From Blepharisma japonicum (lineage: Eukaryota > Ciliophora > Heterotrichea > Heterotrichida > Blepharismidae), in the NCBI GenBank assembly GCA_949751835.1, contig CATKHK010000082.1, forward strand, positions 62,001 through 126,000: a DNA stretch of 64,000 nucleotides, given 5' to 3'. The position numbers and the translations under genes are program-made. The notes below the pieces were generated by a model, which saw only the letters and a program-made list of their open reading frames with translations, was not told where the DNA came from and searched no databases. How positions within the stretch are numbered: position 1 is the first letter of the stretch; every line of letters begins with the position of its first letter. This document shows positions 22,004 through 32,309 of the stretch, in pieces.

Positions 22004-22121
22004 TAAGGCTGTTTTCTTCAAAAATTTTTCTTATTATTCGATTCTTGCCTCCACTAATAATATTATATATTTCTAATTCTTATTTATCTAATGCCCCAAA
22101 ATTATTTATTTGAGAATTACA

Positions 22122-23255
22122 CTAATTACCACTACGAGGACTTATTGAATGCTGAAACTTTTCCATTGGCGAAAAAGGTGGTAACACAATCGATCTTGCC
22201 TGAGGCGAAGGGTTTTGTGTAAAAGGATCATATTTTAAATAATCTGATTTCCAGCTATTCAAAGAATCAGATTTCAGCAATCCATATGCCAACGAATCCG
22301 TTCTTTGAAAAGTATCAGTCAAATCTTGGCTATTAAAGCCATCAAAATTAAAGCTAGCTGTTGCTTCGTCACCAAAATTGAAAAATTTTGGCCCTCGGAA
22401 AGGACTTCTAAGAAAATTGCTCGGAGTAATGATGCATTGAGGAGTAGTTGCATCAGCACTCTCTATAAGTTCAGCCATCTTTGCAGGCGAATTTCCCAAA
22501 GAATATTTCGATTTTTCTTCGCTTGGTCTTTCACAGACATTGATCCGGATTTCAGGCATCTCTTCTTGCATCGAATCTATTGAGATCTGCGGCTTCTTTT
22601 TCATAATGCTTCTTGGAGTAGGCTGAGATGCGGGGATATCTTCGGCTAATTGTTCTAGTTTTTGCTCTTTTTTCTCTTCTATTTCCATCGCTTCAATTTT
22701 TATATCTTTTCTGCAGCTTAATCTTTCAGATCTTCTTAAGATGGCTGGCTCTGATTTTAGAGGAATTTTCGCAATTGTGTCTTGTTGCGAATAAGCCATG
22801 ATTATATCAAGAACGTCTTGATCTTGTAGTAGCTGCTTTATGGGTCCCGCAATTCTTTCACTTGTTGGTTTTTTTCTGTTGTGTCTTCGTAAATTTTTCC
22901 GAATTGTGCTGTAAAAATGGTTTTTTATAGCATTATCTGATCTCCCAGGCAGGTGTTTTGCGATCTCTGACCACCGATTTCCATATAGTTTTTGATATTG
23001 AAAAATAATGCTTTCTTCTTCTTTCGACCAAGAATCTTTAGAGATTTGTGGATCAATGTGATTATGCCAGCGCTCCCTGCACTGCTTGCCAGACCTACAT
23101 AAGACTTACCGTCCTTTGATTCCAAATTTTTCTAGCAGTAGTTGTGAAATTTGTGTCCAATGCTTTACCCCATATTCTTCTACTAATGATCGTATTGCAT
23201 CGTCTTCCTGTATAGAGTTTACATCCTGGGTCCAAGCTTTTCTTTCTGTCGACAT
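22122..23255 (-). CDS. R2R3-Myb transcription factor (one intron)
   Basis: Exons 23255-23110 and 23094-22122 give 372 residues. Splicing joins the first Myb repeat to its recognition helix: [20 protein letters not shown]. The second repeat reads [20 protein letters not shown] then [19 protein letters not shown]. These are c-Myb-like R2 and R3 repeats with conserved Trp residues, predicted to bind DNA. The C-terminal 230 residues are Ser/Pro/Glu-rich without recognised domains and contain possible SP phosphosites. Without the intron the first repeat runs into a stop, which supports splicing. The stop codon is TAG. Targets are unknown; in other eukaryotes such proteins often control cell cycle or development. 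Confidence 0.92.
23095..23109 (-). other. 15-nt intron
   Basis: On the minus strand GTAAGTCTTATGTAG, with A at position 10. Removal restores the first Myb repeat. Confidence 0.92.
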
Positions 23256-23461
23256 ATTTAGATATATTGAAATTCTCTGACGATTTAATTAATCTATAAG
23301 TAGTTACACTTAATGATAAAAAATCAAGATTTAAATCTTAATGCTTTTTAAGTCGGTTACAATTATTTGCCAATTGCAATTATTTACATTCCATTTTAGT
23401 TGACACAAAAATTACTTAAAATACTATAAATTAACTAAGATAATCAAATGTAAATTGACTT

Positions 23462-24592
23462 CTACTGAAATTTTAAGGCATTTTGGATTTCTATCCATCT
23501 GCTTTTCAGCTTCTTCTGATGGAGTTGGTGTGACACTGCATTGAATATTTTTCTCAAGCCATCTTTTAGTCTTTGAGACCCAAGCTCTGCAGCTGATTTT
23601 ACAACATAGCACCCATAGGCGCAGTTCAAAACCATTTTCATTTTTTCTTCATTCAGCAACTCTGCTGCCAAGGCTTCTCTTAAATATTCAAAATGCATGC
23701 ACTTTTCCATCACATTCGAAGCGTACTTCTGTATGCACAGTTGTGCAACTTTTCCTTTAAATTTATTAGCAAGCACTTCATGTGAGGCTTCTCCCCACAA
23801 GTCAAGTGTCTGCTGAATAGCGTAATTTCCATAAGGATCTTGTACTAGAATATGGGCATTGGAAAGGAGCTCTTTATAAACTTCATGATTTCCAATGCAC
23901 TTTTTAATAACACATAGGCCGAGTTTGTCTATTGCTAACTCTGTAACGTGGCCTAATAATTCTCGGATAATAAATGAGGTATCTTTAAGGGTGACTAATA
24001 GACGTTGAATCACATGCGAGGCATTGATATTCATTGCCATTTCTATGATGTGACCTGAAAATTTATCTCTGTATATTAACTCTTCTTCAGACGTAGAAGA
24101 AAGACATATAAGACCTTGTAAGGAGTGAGTGCCTTGAGAATCTTTACTAATTCTGAGCAAATGACCCCTCATTGAAGACAGTAACATCAACCTCTGTGAT
24201 GAGTTCGCAGACTTAATGAGGGATTGGCACATGTAATTACCATAAACGTCGGTCATGAGCGCCCCCATATGAGGTGCCATCACGATTACTATTTTTTCAA
24301 TGTCCTCTGGCCGACACTTAGCTATGATATGTTGGAATTTTTTACTGCCTGCCCTTGTCCTACACTGCTCTGGTAGTAAAGCAAGATCGATTTTGCCTAT
24401 TGTCGGACAATCTATTACAGGGGTAATTACTGGTGAACTCTCCGTTGTCGATGCTTCTGATTCATCATATAAAATTGACTTAAGAATTGACGACGTAATA
24501 GGAGAAAGGTTTTTAAGGTCATCAGGTGAAAACTCATCTTTAAAAAGAATTTCGCTTGAAGCGAAATCAATTTGAAGAGAATAGGGCTGCAT
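23462..24592 (-). CDS. Pumilio/PUF-family RNA-binding protein
   Basis: 376 residues with about seven to eight Pumilio repeats from residue 85 to 360. Recognisable repeats include MTDVYGNYMCQSLI, ISKDSQGTHSLQGLI, AMNINASHVIQRLL, AIDKLGLCVIKKCI, VQDPYGNYAIQQTL and CIQKYASNVMEKCM. These three-residue codes on the repeat helices normally bind UGUA-containing 3' UTRs to repress or localise mRNA. The N-terminal 85 residues have no recognised domain. It is intronless, uses TGG for Trp, and shares a long AT-rich upstream region with the EF-hand/pseudokinase gene. Confidence 0.93.
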   Translation of the reverse strand: MQPYSLQIDFASSEILFKDEFSPDDLKNLSPITSSILKSILYDESEASTTESSPVITPVIDCPTIGKIDLALLPEQCRTRAGSKKFQHIIAKCRPEDIEKIVIVMAPHMGALMTDVYGNYMCQSLIKSANSSQRLMLLSSMRGHLLRISKDSQGTHSLQGLICLSSTSEEELIYRDKFSGHIIEMAMNINASHVIQRLLVTLKDTSFIIRELLGHVTELAIDKLGLCVIKKCIGNHEVYKELLSNAHILVQDPYGNYAIQQTLDLWGEASHEVLANKFKGKVAQLCIQKYASNVMEKCMHFEYLREALAAELLNEEKMKMVLNCAYGCYVVKSAAELGSQRLKDGLRKIFNAVSHQLHQKKLKSRWIEIQNALKFQ

Positions 24593-25621
24593 TGGTTATA
24601 TTTTTATATAAATGTCAACTTGTGCCATTCATTGTAATTTGAATGATTAGATAAAAATGAGTGAATAATTTTAAGTTAATTGGTAAGTAATCTAATCAAT
24701 GTTTTAAGATGAAATTATAGGGCAAGATCATTATAGATTTAACGAAATAATTTATCCAGTAATTACATGAAATGCCATTTAAACGAGAGTTTAAGAGTAC
24801 AATATTATTGTAAGATAATGATATAAATAGTGGTTAAATTAAAACCAATTTGAAAAAGAAGCTTAAATGTAAGATATGAAGCTTATTGAAGAAACTCAAT
24901 TTCATAATTAGAAAAATAAAAACTTTAACTGGATTTCTTAGGATTGTTATTCATTTCGGAGAAGGTTTGATAATTTTCCAAACGAAAATGTGTAAGGATG
25001 TGCATTATCAGAACTTTTAAGATGGGTTATCTTATTTAAGACACAGAAGCTCATTGCAAAAATTTTATGGTCGATGCTCTAAAGAAATCAAATGGCTTCA
25101 TCAAGGAAAGCAAAGAAATCACCGGATTGGTGCATAATAAGTGGGTCTATTGTTTATCGAAAAGTATTTTATTGGATTCATAGAGAATTTAAACTTCATA
25201 TTTTACTGATTAAATGGTATCAGCGAAATTTCTTGAAAATATCTGAAAAAGTCTAACATTTGCAAGTCACATCTTATCAAGCTTTATATTCAAGATATTT
25301 AAATTATGTTGAGATATCATAATAAATTTTAGGTTTAAAAGCTCCACTTGCCTTATAATAACAAAGGCATTTAAAAGGCTTCTTAAATAAGAATATTTTA
25401 AAACATTACTATAAGTAATTGTGGTAAAATATTGCAATTTTTAGAAAATTGACAACCGCTTTATGAACTCATAGTTTATTTGAATTCATTTTAATTTTTG
25501 TTTGCTTAAGGAGAAACAACGCTGCTATTTATTTGAGGAATAATTAAATTTTCTTGCTTGAAAGTATAAATTATAATCAATTATTATATTAAATCTTTAA
25601 AAAATTGAAAACTTATTGAAA
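24593..25621. other. 1-kb divergent intergenic region, no convincing gene
   Basis: The largest gap in the window, between the Pumilio gene (minus) and the EF-hand/pseudokinase gene (plus). Only short frames remain open when TGA is Trp. One, 25092-25256, begins with ATG and encodes a basic peptide of 54 residues (MASSRKAKKSPDWC...). The rest is AT-rich with no tRNA boxes or repeats noted. It may contain regulatory DNA or an unannotated RNA. Confidence 0.5.
25092..25256 (+). CDS. Possible small basic ORF
   Basis: ATG to TAA, 54 residues, Lys/Arg-rich at the N-terminus with several Trp (TGG) and aromatic residues. No family was recognised and no intron is needed. Reported only as a candidate because it is the best ATG-started frame in a 1-kb gap; chance occurrence is quite possible. 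Confidence 0.2.
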   Translation: MASSRKAKKSPDWCIISGSIVYRKVFYWIHREFKLHILLIKWYQRNFLKISEKV

Positions 25622-28402
25622 ATGGGGCAATATCTCTCAAAAGTTCATGAATCTCATGCAAATGTGAAGAGGGTATTATAAATTTAGCAAATAAACATCA
25701 TCCCATGCGAGCTTGCAAGTAAATTTTGCAAGAGATGGAAGGAACTTGGAATTCCTTTTTTTGTAAGCGTCAATGAGTTCAAGAAAAATATTGTTCAAAC
25801 TGATGATGTGCATTTAAATTTTGAAAAGTTTATAGCTGCTGACACTGAAATCGAAGTGCTTGAATTTTTGACTTCTCTACTTGTAGCTAGCAAAGGCACT
25901 CTTGAAAACAAACTAAAATGTAAAATTAACACAGTTTTATTCGAGTTTTATCAATTTGAAGATGAAAATACTATGACTCCAGATGAGTTTTATGTATGTA
26001 TTGATAAAACATTAAGGGCTATTTGCAATGAAGGACATATCCAGCTGCCTTATATTGAAATGGAACCTTTAGAAGATTTTCGAGACGAAATCTGCAACGG
26101 AGAAAGCATCAACTTCGAAACATTTAAGAAAGCAGTCATAAAAGAATGTGAAATTCTCGCAAAAATTCTCCAAGAAAGCCATAATTTTTTGAGAACTTTA
26201 TCAACTCATATAATAGAAAACCCCTACCCAGTTATATCTTATCTGCAGCCAGGAAATCTTTTCCTTGGTAAATATGAAATTATCAAGCCTCCTGAGATCA
26301 TCGAAGAAATCTCCTCAACTTATAAGAGAAAATACAAGCATGCTATACTCAACGTGAAAGCTATGATAGGTGAAGAGTTAAATATGAAATTTGAATTAAT
26401 TTATCTTGCAGGAGTTTATGGAGATAAAAGCTTTAGGCAAAATTATTTTCGTGAAATTGTCTTGAAGAACAAGCTTACCAAGGAAGAAGTACAAGAGTTT
26501 GGGGAACTCCCAGGAGGGATTCTTTATAAAAGCATAAACGAGCTTGAAGCTACACAAATGACATTAGAAGAATACTTAGACCTAAAAACAAAAGAAACTA
26601 AAGAAAAAGCCAAGCCGCAGCCTAATCAGCGCATGATTGTGTGTATGAATGAGCTAGAGGCTATTGATTTAGGCTTAAACTTGCTTGATCAGTTAGAAAT
26701 TCTGCATTCAATGAAAGTGCTGCATTCTAATATAAACCCATCATCAGTTTATTTATTAGAGCAAGATATTCAAAGGCTTTGCTTTTTGGATTTAGAATTA
26801 GCTATCTGGGAACCAAGTGAAATTTTAGGCTCAGAATCTCAATATTTCCAGCAATTAGGTGGAGATAAGTATGATACAACATTTAGGGATGAAGATTATC
26901 TGTCACCTGAGCATAAGGAATTTGCTGATGAATATAAAAGGACTGGTAAAATCCCAAAGCATAATATTACTGAACAATGCGATATTTATAGCATTGGAGC
27001 AATAATTTATAAAGCGTTGACAGGAAATGCTCCTGTTACTTTTAGTGAAGATATGGCAAGTCATCCAGGACTTTCTCCATATCGAGATTTATTAGACGAT
27101 TGGGAATGCGCGAAATCATTAGATTCTTTGATTATTTCCAATGGGATGGCACACTTTTTGATCAGAATTCTAGCAAAAGATATCACAGCTAGACACAAAG
27201 ATATAAAACAAGTAAAAGATGAGTTAGAAAGACTGAAAGCTATGATTGAGAGGATTCCTAAACCTTTATTAAAAGGATTAGAGCATATTCCTCATCACAA
27301 TACAGAAATTTTCGATGATAATTTCGTGCTAGATTTGCATGATCAGCATATTGACGATTTTTGTTTGGAATATATATACAAATTTATCCCTGAAAGCAAT
27401 ATTCCAAATATTCGAATTTTTGGAGATGTTGGACTTCCTATCAGAGCTCTAAGAAATAGTCAAATAGAAGAATTGATCCTTGCTAGTCAGAATATTTATG
27501 CTGAAGAATTGAAGCTACTATCAATTTTTATAAAAGTCAATAAAACAATTATTGCTATTGATTTATCAAAAAACCCATTATTGCAAAAGAGGCTAGCAGA
27601 AGGCACTGAAAACGAAGGCCCAGAAAGTAGTAACGAGCATGCCACAACCGATCTAGGATTTTCTATTTTTTTAGAAGCCCTAGCTCATCATTCCCATTTA
27701 AAAAGATTTGAATTCGCACAAGTCGAGCTCGGTCCAAGCTTTGCAGAACAACTTTGCAAGCCAATCTCAGCAAACAGAGAATTAGAAAGGTTGAATATGG
27801 CTGGTTGCGGGCTTGGAGTTTTAGGAGTTAAATACATCTGCCAAATGTGTGAAACAATGTCATCACTTCGATATGTTAATTTAAGCAGCAATGCTTTTGG
27901 AAATGAAGGCGCCATGCATGTCGCTAAATTATTAGAAACAAATCATCATATCCTGGAGATTGATTTATTTAGAAATAATATTGGGAGAGAAGGAGGGGAA
28001 GCCATTGGTTGGGCGCTTACAAATAATTTTATTATCCAAAAATTGAGCATTGGAGATAATGAAATAGACCAAAACGAGAAAGATTTAATCCTGCAAAGCG
28101 TCATGTTTAATACTCAATATAAAAAATTAAAAGCCACAAATGAGAGGTTTGGAGAATTTGGGTATAATTTGATGGCTGAAAGTATTAAAAGGTGGACTGA
28201 AAAATCGAAATTTGTGCTTGAAAAACTGAGGGCGAGACTGCATCAATGCGAAGACGAAATCGATCAGAAACTTGCCGAATTATTGCTGGATAAGGATGGA
28301 AATTTGAATTTGCAGCCTGCTTCATTGCAACTTGGGATTTCAGGTGGAGAATTTTCGGCTTTCTCTTTTGATAGCAGATCTAGCGATATTCTTTTTAAAT
28401 AG
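25622..28402 (+). CDS. EF-hand-like / pseudokinase / leucine-rich-repeat protein (one intron)
   Basis: Exons 25622-25672 and 25688-28402 give 921 residues. The N-terminus MGQYLSK fits an N-myristoylation signal (Gly2, Ser6). Residues 15-190 form a helical region with EF-hand-like spacing (FYQFEDENTMTPDEFYV). Residues about 210-490 resemble a protein kinase: LEILHSMKVLHSNINPSS stands where HRDLKxxN is expected, and FLDLELA where DFG is expected, so both catalytic aspartate motifs are altered and it is probably a pseudokinase. The end of that domain keeps DIYSIGAIIYKALTG. Residues 510-800 are RNI-type leucine-rich repeats (LNMAGCGLGVLGVKYIC, VNLSSNAFGNEGAMHVAK). A membrane-tethered scaffold is plausible but not shown. 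Confidence 0.85.
25673..25687 (+). other. 15-nt intron
   Basis: GTATTATAAATTTAG, with A at position 10; it follows codon 17 and carries an in-frame stop. Its removal links the MGQYLSK N-terminus to the main reading frame. Confidence 0.85.
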
Positions 28403-28542
28403 AAATAAATTAATAATTGGCTAGTTTTTACATTAAATATTTAATATAATTAATAGAAAAATAGAAAAAGTAATAAATTTCAATTAAAATACTTAGTTAT
28501 GCGGAGCAATAGCTAATTTGATAATATAAATTTTTTTTGCCT

Positions 28543-29127
28543 TTAATATTTTTTTCAAGAGTCCTTAAGATTACTATGAGAGATTGTGTGAAATTGAAAC
28601 AATTTCGATTTTTTTCTTGTCTTGCTTAGTGACTTTTCATTTATAGAAGGAAATTCTGTTGGCAAAATTTTTAATAGTCTAGGAGTTTTTCTTGTAACCT
28701 TCTTTTTTGAATGCTTTGCTAAGATCTTTCCTCATTGTGGGAAATAGCAAGCCTTTTCAAGCACTTTTGTGTTTGAATAGGTTTCCAATTTGAAATTGGT
28801 TTCATCATATAAAAAAGAAGGCGCACTACTTTTACTTACAGCAGATAGAGATTCAAGTATTCTTTTATTTTTGCTATATACAGATTGTGCAGAAACTGAG
28901 CATCGTGCAATTTTTTTAGGACTTTCATCAGGTTCTTGATCAGTTTCTATGGATTTTTGTACAAATTTCTGAATTTTCTGAGGTTTTTTTTCGTTTTCTT
29001 GAGTTCTTTGTGTAAAGCAAGTCTGAATTCTTCCAGATCTCACAGAGAAATTTCTAAGGCTTGAGCTGAAAATATCATTTCAAGGCCAAACAGAATTGAG
29101 AGTTTCTGAAAATCTTTTTGTTTTCAT
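28543..29127 (-). CDS. Small basic protein of unknown function
   Basis: 194 residues from ATG at 29127 to TAA at 28543. Four Trp positions near W14, W16, about 132 and near the end include TGA codons (for example VWPWND near the start and PQWGKI). The sequence is Lys/Ser-rich and low complexity with no recognised domain, membrane segment or coiled coil. Coding status is supported by the long open frame with TGA as Trp and by its compact fit between the LRR gene (140 bp) and AIFM3. A cytoskeletal or nuclear protein would match the composition, but that is speculation. Confidence 0.65.
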
Positions 29128-29263
29128 AATAATTAATCTATTGAAAATTTATGACAAAAAGTAATAAAAATCATTAGAAAATTCTCAAATTCAAAATTAT
29201 TTAAAGCCTTTCATGTTCTAATTTCTTACTTATTGAATCACCATTTATATTGACCATTAGTGA

Positions 29264-31129
29264 ATGTTTTCATCTAGGCTCATCCGATTCTCTTCTCGTA
29301 TTATTGGACTTCGTAGGATTCATACCTCACAATCAAGCTACCAAGCAAACTATAAGTGGATTCCTAGCGCAGCATTAATTGCAGGTGTAGGGCTAGCAAC
29401 ATTAAGCCCAATGTGGTGCGAAGATAATCATCAAGATATCATTGCTTGCAGAGAAGATGAACTTATTGAAGGAGTCTTGAAAAAGGTTCAAGTTGGAAAT
29501 AACCCAGAAAATTATATTGTCATAGCAAAAGTCAATGGAACTGTTTACGCAGTCAGTGGAAAATGCCCTCACTACTTTCTTCCTCTTAATCCAGGCTATT
29601 TAGATGGATATACTTTAGTTTGTCCATTCCATGGGGCACAATTTGATATTCGCACTGGAGAATTAATCGGAGCCCCAGGCCAAAGATCTCTTCAATCATT
29701 TGAGGCAAGAATTTCTAATGGGAACGTTGTCGTAAAAATTCCAGATTCAAAAGTCGAACAAGTCTCAGGTGCCACTGATAGCAGAAGATTAGTAAAAAGA
29801 GACCCAGCAAATAACACTTCATTTGTGATTATTGGAGGAGGTGCAGCAGGCCAAGCAGCAGCAGAAACACTTAGAAAAGAAGGTTTTACAGGAAAAATAA
29901 CAATTTTAACCAAAGAATTGACTCTTCCATATGATAGAGTTCCTTTATCAAAAGCTTTCAAAAGTGATGCTTCTTTATTAAGAGATCAAAGTTTTTATGA
30001 TGAATATGGAATTGAAGTAAAAACCGGAGCCGCTGTACAACAAATTTGTAATAAAACTAAGACTATTAAACTAGAAAACAAAGAAGAGGTTCCTTATGAT
30101 AAAGTTTTAGTTGCTACTGGAGCAGTCTCAAGAGTTCCTGGACCTTTGAGAAGACTAGCTGCCAATGTTGAAGGCATTTACACTATTAGATCTGCTGCAG
30201 ACCATCAAAAATTCAGAACCCAAGTATCAAATGCTAAAGATGTGGTCATTTTTGGATCTTCATTCTTAGGACTAGAAGCAGCTGCTTCAATTAAGAGATC
30301 AAACCCTGCAGTTAATGTGACTGTCATTGATCCTGATGATGCTCCTTTAGAAAGAGTTTTCGGCAGAGAAATCGCCCAACAAATTTTGCAGTCCCATGCT
30401 CTTAATGGAATCAAATTTGTTTTGGGACAATCAGCAAGAGAAGTTAAAACAGCTGACGGAAGAGTTTCAGGTGTAGTCTACATGCATACAGAAATGATTG
30501 AAACCAAGCCTAGAGAAAAAGAAATTAAAGCAGATTTATTGCTTATAGCTACAGGAGCAGAAATTCAAACCAGCATAGTGCCTCCTGCATTACTCAACTC
30601 AGATGGGAGCGTAAGAGTTAACGCTCACTTGCAGACTGTTGATCCATATATTTTTGCTGCTGGAGATATCGCATGCTTCTATAGCTGGCTTTCTGAAAAG
30701 CAAGAAAGAGTTGAGCATTGGCAAGCAGCTCAAGATCAAGGGAAAATTGCAGCTAGCAATATGTTAGGAAAAGGTCCAATTTATACCTCAGTTCCATTTT
30801 TCTGGACAAATCAGTTTTTAAATGTCCAATTTGCTGGTTTCAGCGGCGGGTATGATTTCACCTATACAGAAACTAGAGAAGAAGGCAGCCCATTAAAGAC
30901 TGGAAGAATTACTTATTTCTATAAAAACGGAAGATGCACTGGAGTTGCTGCTGTAAATTGGCCAGGAGCAATTATTAGACTTAGAATTGCCTTAGACAGA
31001 GGATTAATGCCAGCCAAAGAAGAGCTTACAGCAAAGAAAGCTAGTTATGAAACCATAGCTCAGAAAGTCAAACAATCCAGCCCTTGTGCATGCACCCAAA
31101 AGAAAGGTTGCTGTGGAGGACGTAAGTAA
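29264..31129 (+). CDS. AIFM3: AIFM3-like Rieske/FAD oxidoreductase, mitochondrial
   Basis: 621 residues. Residues 1-25 form an Arg/Ser-rich mitochondrial presequence (MFSSRLIRFSSRIIGLRRIH); a hydrophobic stretch follows at 32-50. A Rieske 2Fe-2S domain spans about 60-165 with Cys101/His103 (CPHYF) and Cys120/His123 (CPFHGAQFD). The pyridine nucleotide-disulfide oxidoreductase part begins at VIIGGGAAGQAAAETLR (about 190), with a second dinucleotide motif VVIFGSSFLGLEAAASI. This order is that of AIFM3/AIF-like proteins. The last residues are unusual: PCACTQKKGCCGGRK, a cysteine cluster. All Trp codons are TGG. RPL22 follows 108 bp downstream. Confidence 0.92.
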   Translation: MFSSRLIRFSSRIIGLRRIHTSQSSYQANYKWIPSAALIAGVGLATLSPMWCEDNHQDIIACREDELIEGVLKKVQVGNNPENYIVIAKVNGTVYAVSGKCPHYFLPLNPGYLDGYTLVCPFHGAQFDIRTGELIGAPGQRSLQSFEARISNGNVVVKIPDSKVEQVSGATDSRRLVKRDPANNTSFVIIGGGAAGQAAAETLRKEGFTGKITILTKELTLPYDRVPLSKAFKSDASLLRDQSFYDEYGIEVKTGAAVQQICNKTKTIKLENKEEVPYDKVLVATGAVSRVPGPLRRLAANVEGIYTIRSAADHQKFRTQVSNAKDVVIFGSSFLGLEAAASIKRSNPAVNVTVIDPDDAPLERVFGREIAQQILQSHALNGIKFVLGQSAREVKTADGRVSGVVYMHTEMIETKPREKEIKADLLLIATGAEIQTSIVPPALLNSDGSVRVNAHLQTVDPYIFAAGDIACFYSWLSEKQERVEHWQAAQDQGKIAASNMLGKGPIYTSVPFFWTNQFLNVQFAGFSGGYDFTYTETREEGSPLKTGRITYFYKNGRCTGVAAVNWPGAIIRLRIALDRGLMPAKEELTAKKASYETIAQKVKQSSPCACTQKKGCCGGRK

Positions 31130-31237
31130 TTTAATCTTTTAGCCATAAGAAAATCCTAATATTCACAGTCTTTATAACTAATGCATTTTTATCATGATAT
31201 GTGCGGCTAAGATTCCATATTTCTTATAATATATTGA

Positions 31238-31606
31238 ATGGCATCAGTCAAGAGAGCAGCACACACAAATACAAAGAAAGTTGACCTAAAATTCGTAATC
31301 GACTGCTCAAATGTAGTAGAAGATAAAGTCATCATTATGAGAGACTTTGAAAAATACCTAAGAGAAAGAATAAAAGTCAATGGAAAGAAAGGAAACCTAG
31401 GCACAGAAATTAATTTATCAAGCAGCGCCACAGAAATTGTGCTAAGAAGCTCAGTACCTTTTTCAAAGAGGTACTTGAAGTATTTAACAAAAAAATACTT
31501 AAAGAAGTCAAAAATTGCTGATTACTTACGTGTAGTCGCAACAGAGAAAGGAAAGTACGAACTCAAGTACCTTAAGATTTATGGTGATGAGGGCGAAGAG
31601 GAGTAA
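31238..31606 (+). CDS. RPL22: 60S ribosomal protein L22 (eL22)
   Basis: 122 residues, about the usual length. KFVIDCSNVVEDKVIIMRDF, LRERIKVNGKKGNLG, and SSVPFSKRYLKYLTKKYLKK are diagnostic for eL22, followed by LRVVATEKGKYELKYL and an acidic tail, all typical of the family. It is part of the large ribosomal subunit. Intronless, start at the first ATG of the frame, stop TAA. Confidence 0.97.
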   Translation: MASVKRAAHTNTKKVDLKFVIDCSNVVEDKVIIMRDFEKYLRERIKVNGKKGNLGTEINLSSSATEIVLRSSVPFSKRYLKYLTKKYLKKSKIADYLRVVATEKGKYELKYLKIYGDEGEEE

Positions 31607-31920
31607 TTATTAACATATTATTAGAGTCATCTTCTCTAATTTTTAAATTTTCCAAGTTATGTATCAAGTCTCAATCGAGTTCTTTTGGTATCATAATTAA
31701 ATCTATTTTAGATTAAAACTATCTCAATCTCTTAAATTTCTCAATAGTAGGCTATATATATTGAAAACATAAAATTAGGATTTCCTTTTAAAATATTCAT
31801 ATATTAGAGATGACCTCGCTGTATATAACCTTTGATGAACTAGTAAAGTTTATTGAGTAGCTGCAGCTCACTACAGATATCACGAATTTATTTCAGGAAG
31901 ACTTACTATAAGAGATTATC
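31607..31920. other. Intergenic region between convergent RPL22 and TMEM230 genes
   Basis: About 314 bp of AT-rich 3'-flanking DNA. A short ATG frame at 31810 reads 16 codons to TAG at 31858; no protein family or RNA gene is evident. Confidence 0.5.
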
Positions 31921-32215
31921 TTAGTTATCGAAATCTGGAAGCATATCATATGAATATCCTGGAGCTTCTCGCATTAGTTGAAGGAATATGAATAGATGAT
32001 AACTGCCTGGAATAAAAACTAAGGCGCCTAGAAGCCAATATAAACCCCAATCTGTAAATCTCCCATTTCCATAATGCGTCATGCCAACTGAAAAGAAAAT
32101 CACTCCAGATATCGTTAAAAGAAGAGCCTTAAATAGAGCTTACAAGTAAAATGGTCTTGTATGGGATTTTACGATGTTTCCTAAGTGGTGGAGGACTTGG
32201 AGCACGTTTTTTCAT
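31921..32215 (-). CDS. TMEM230: TMEM230-like membrane protein (16-nt intron)
   Basis: Exons 32215-32144 and 32127-31921 give 92 residues. The N-terminus MKKRAPSPPPLRKHRKIPYK is followed by a membrane segment (TILLALLLTISGVIFFSVG), a second segment (WLLGALVFIPGSYHLFIFL), and the ending GYSYDMLPDFDN, which matches the family ending GYSYDDIPDFDD. TMEM230 is a two-pass vesicle/Golgi trafficking protein. A 16-nt intron, not 15, is required: only 16 nt keeps the frame between IPYKTILL and ALLLTISG. Confidence 0.9.
32128..32143 (-). other. 16-nt intron
   Basis: GTAAGCTCTATTTAAG on the minus strand; A at position 10 is kept, with the extra base on the 3' side. Frame and homology require 16 nt. Confidence 0.88.
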
Positions 32216-32309
32216 AGTTAATTTATTATTATATTTTACACAACAATTTTAAGATATCAATACTCCAAATAAAATTATTAATATATAATTTGCTTTTTAA
32301 GTCTAAATA

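Noticed and set aside
31810-31860. Short ATG frame between RPL22 and TMEM230
   Set aside because: Sixteen codons without homology; too short to support.
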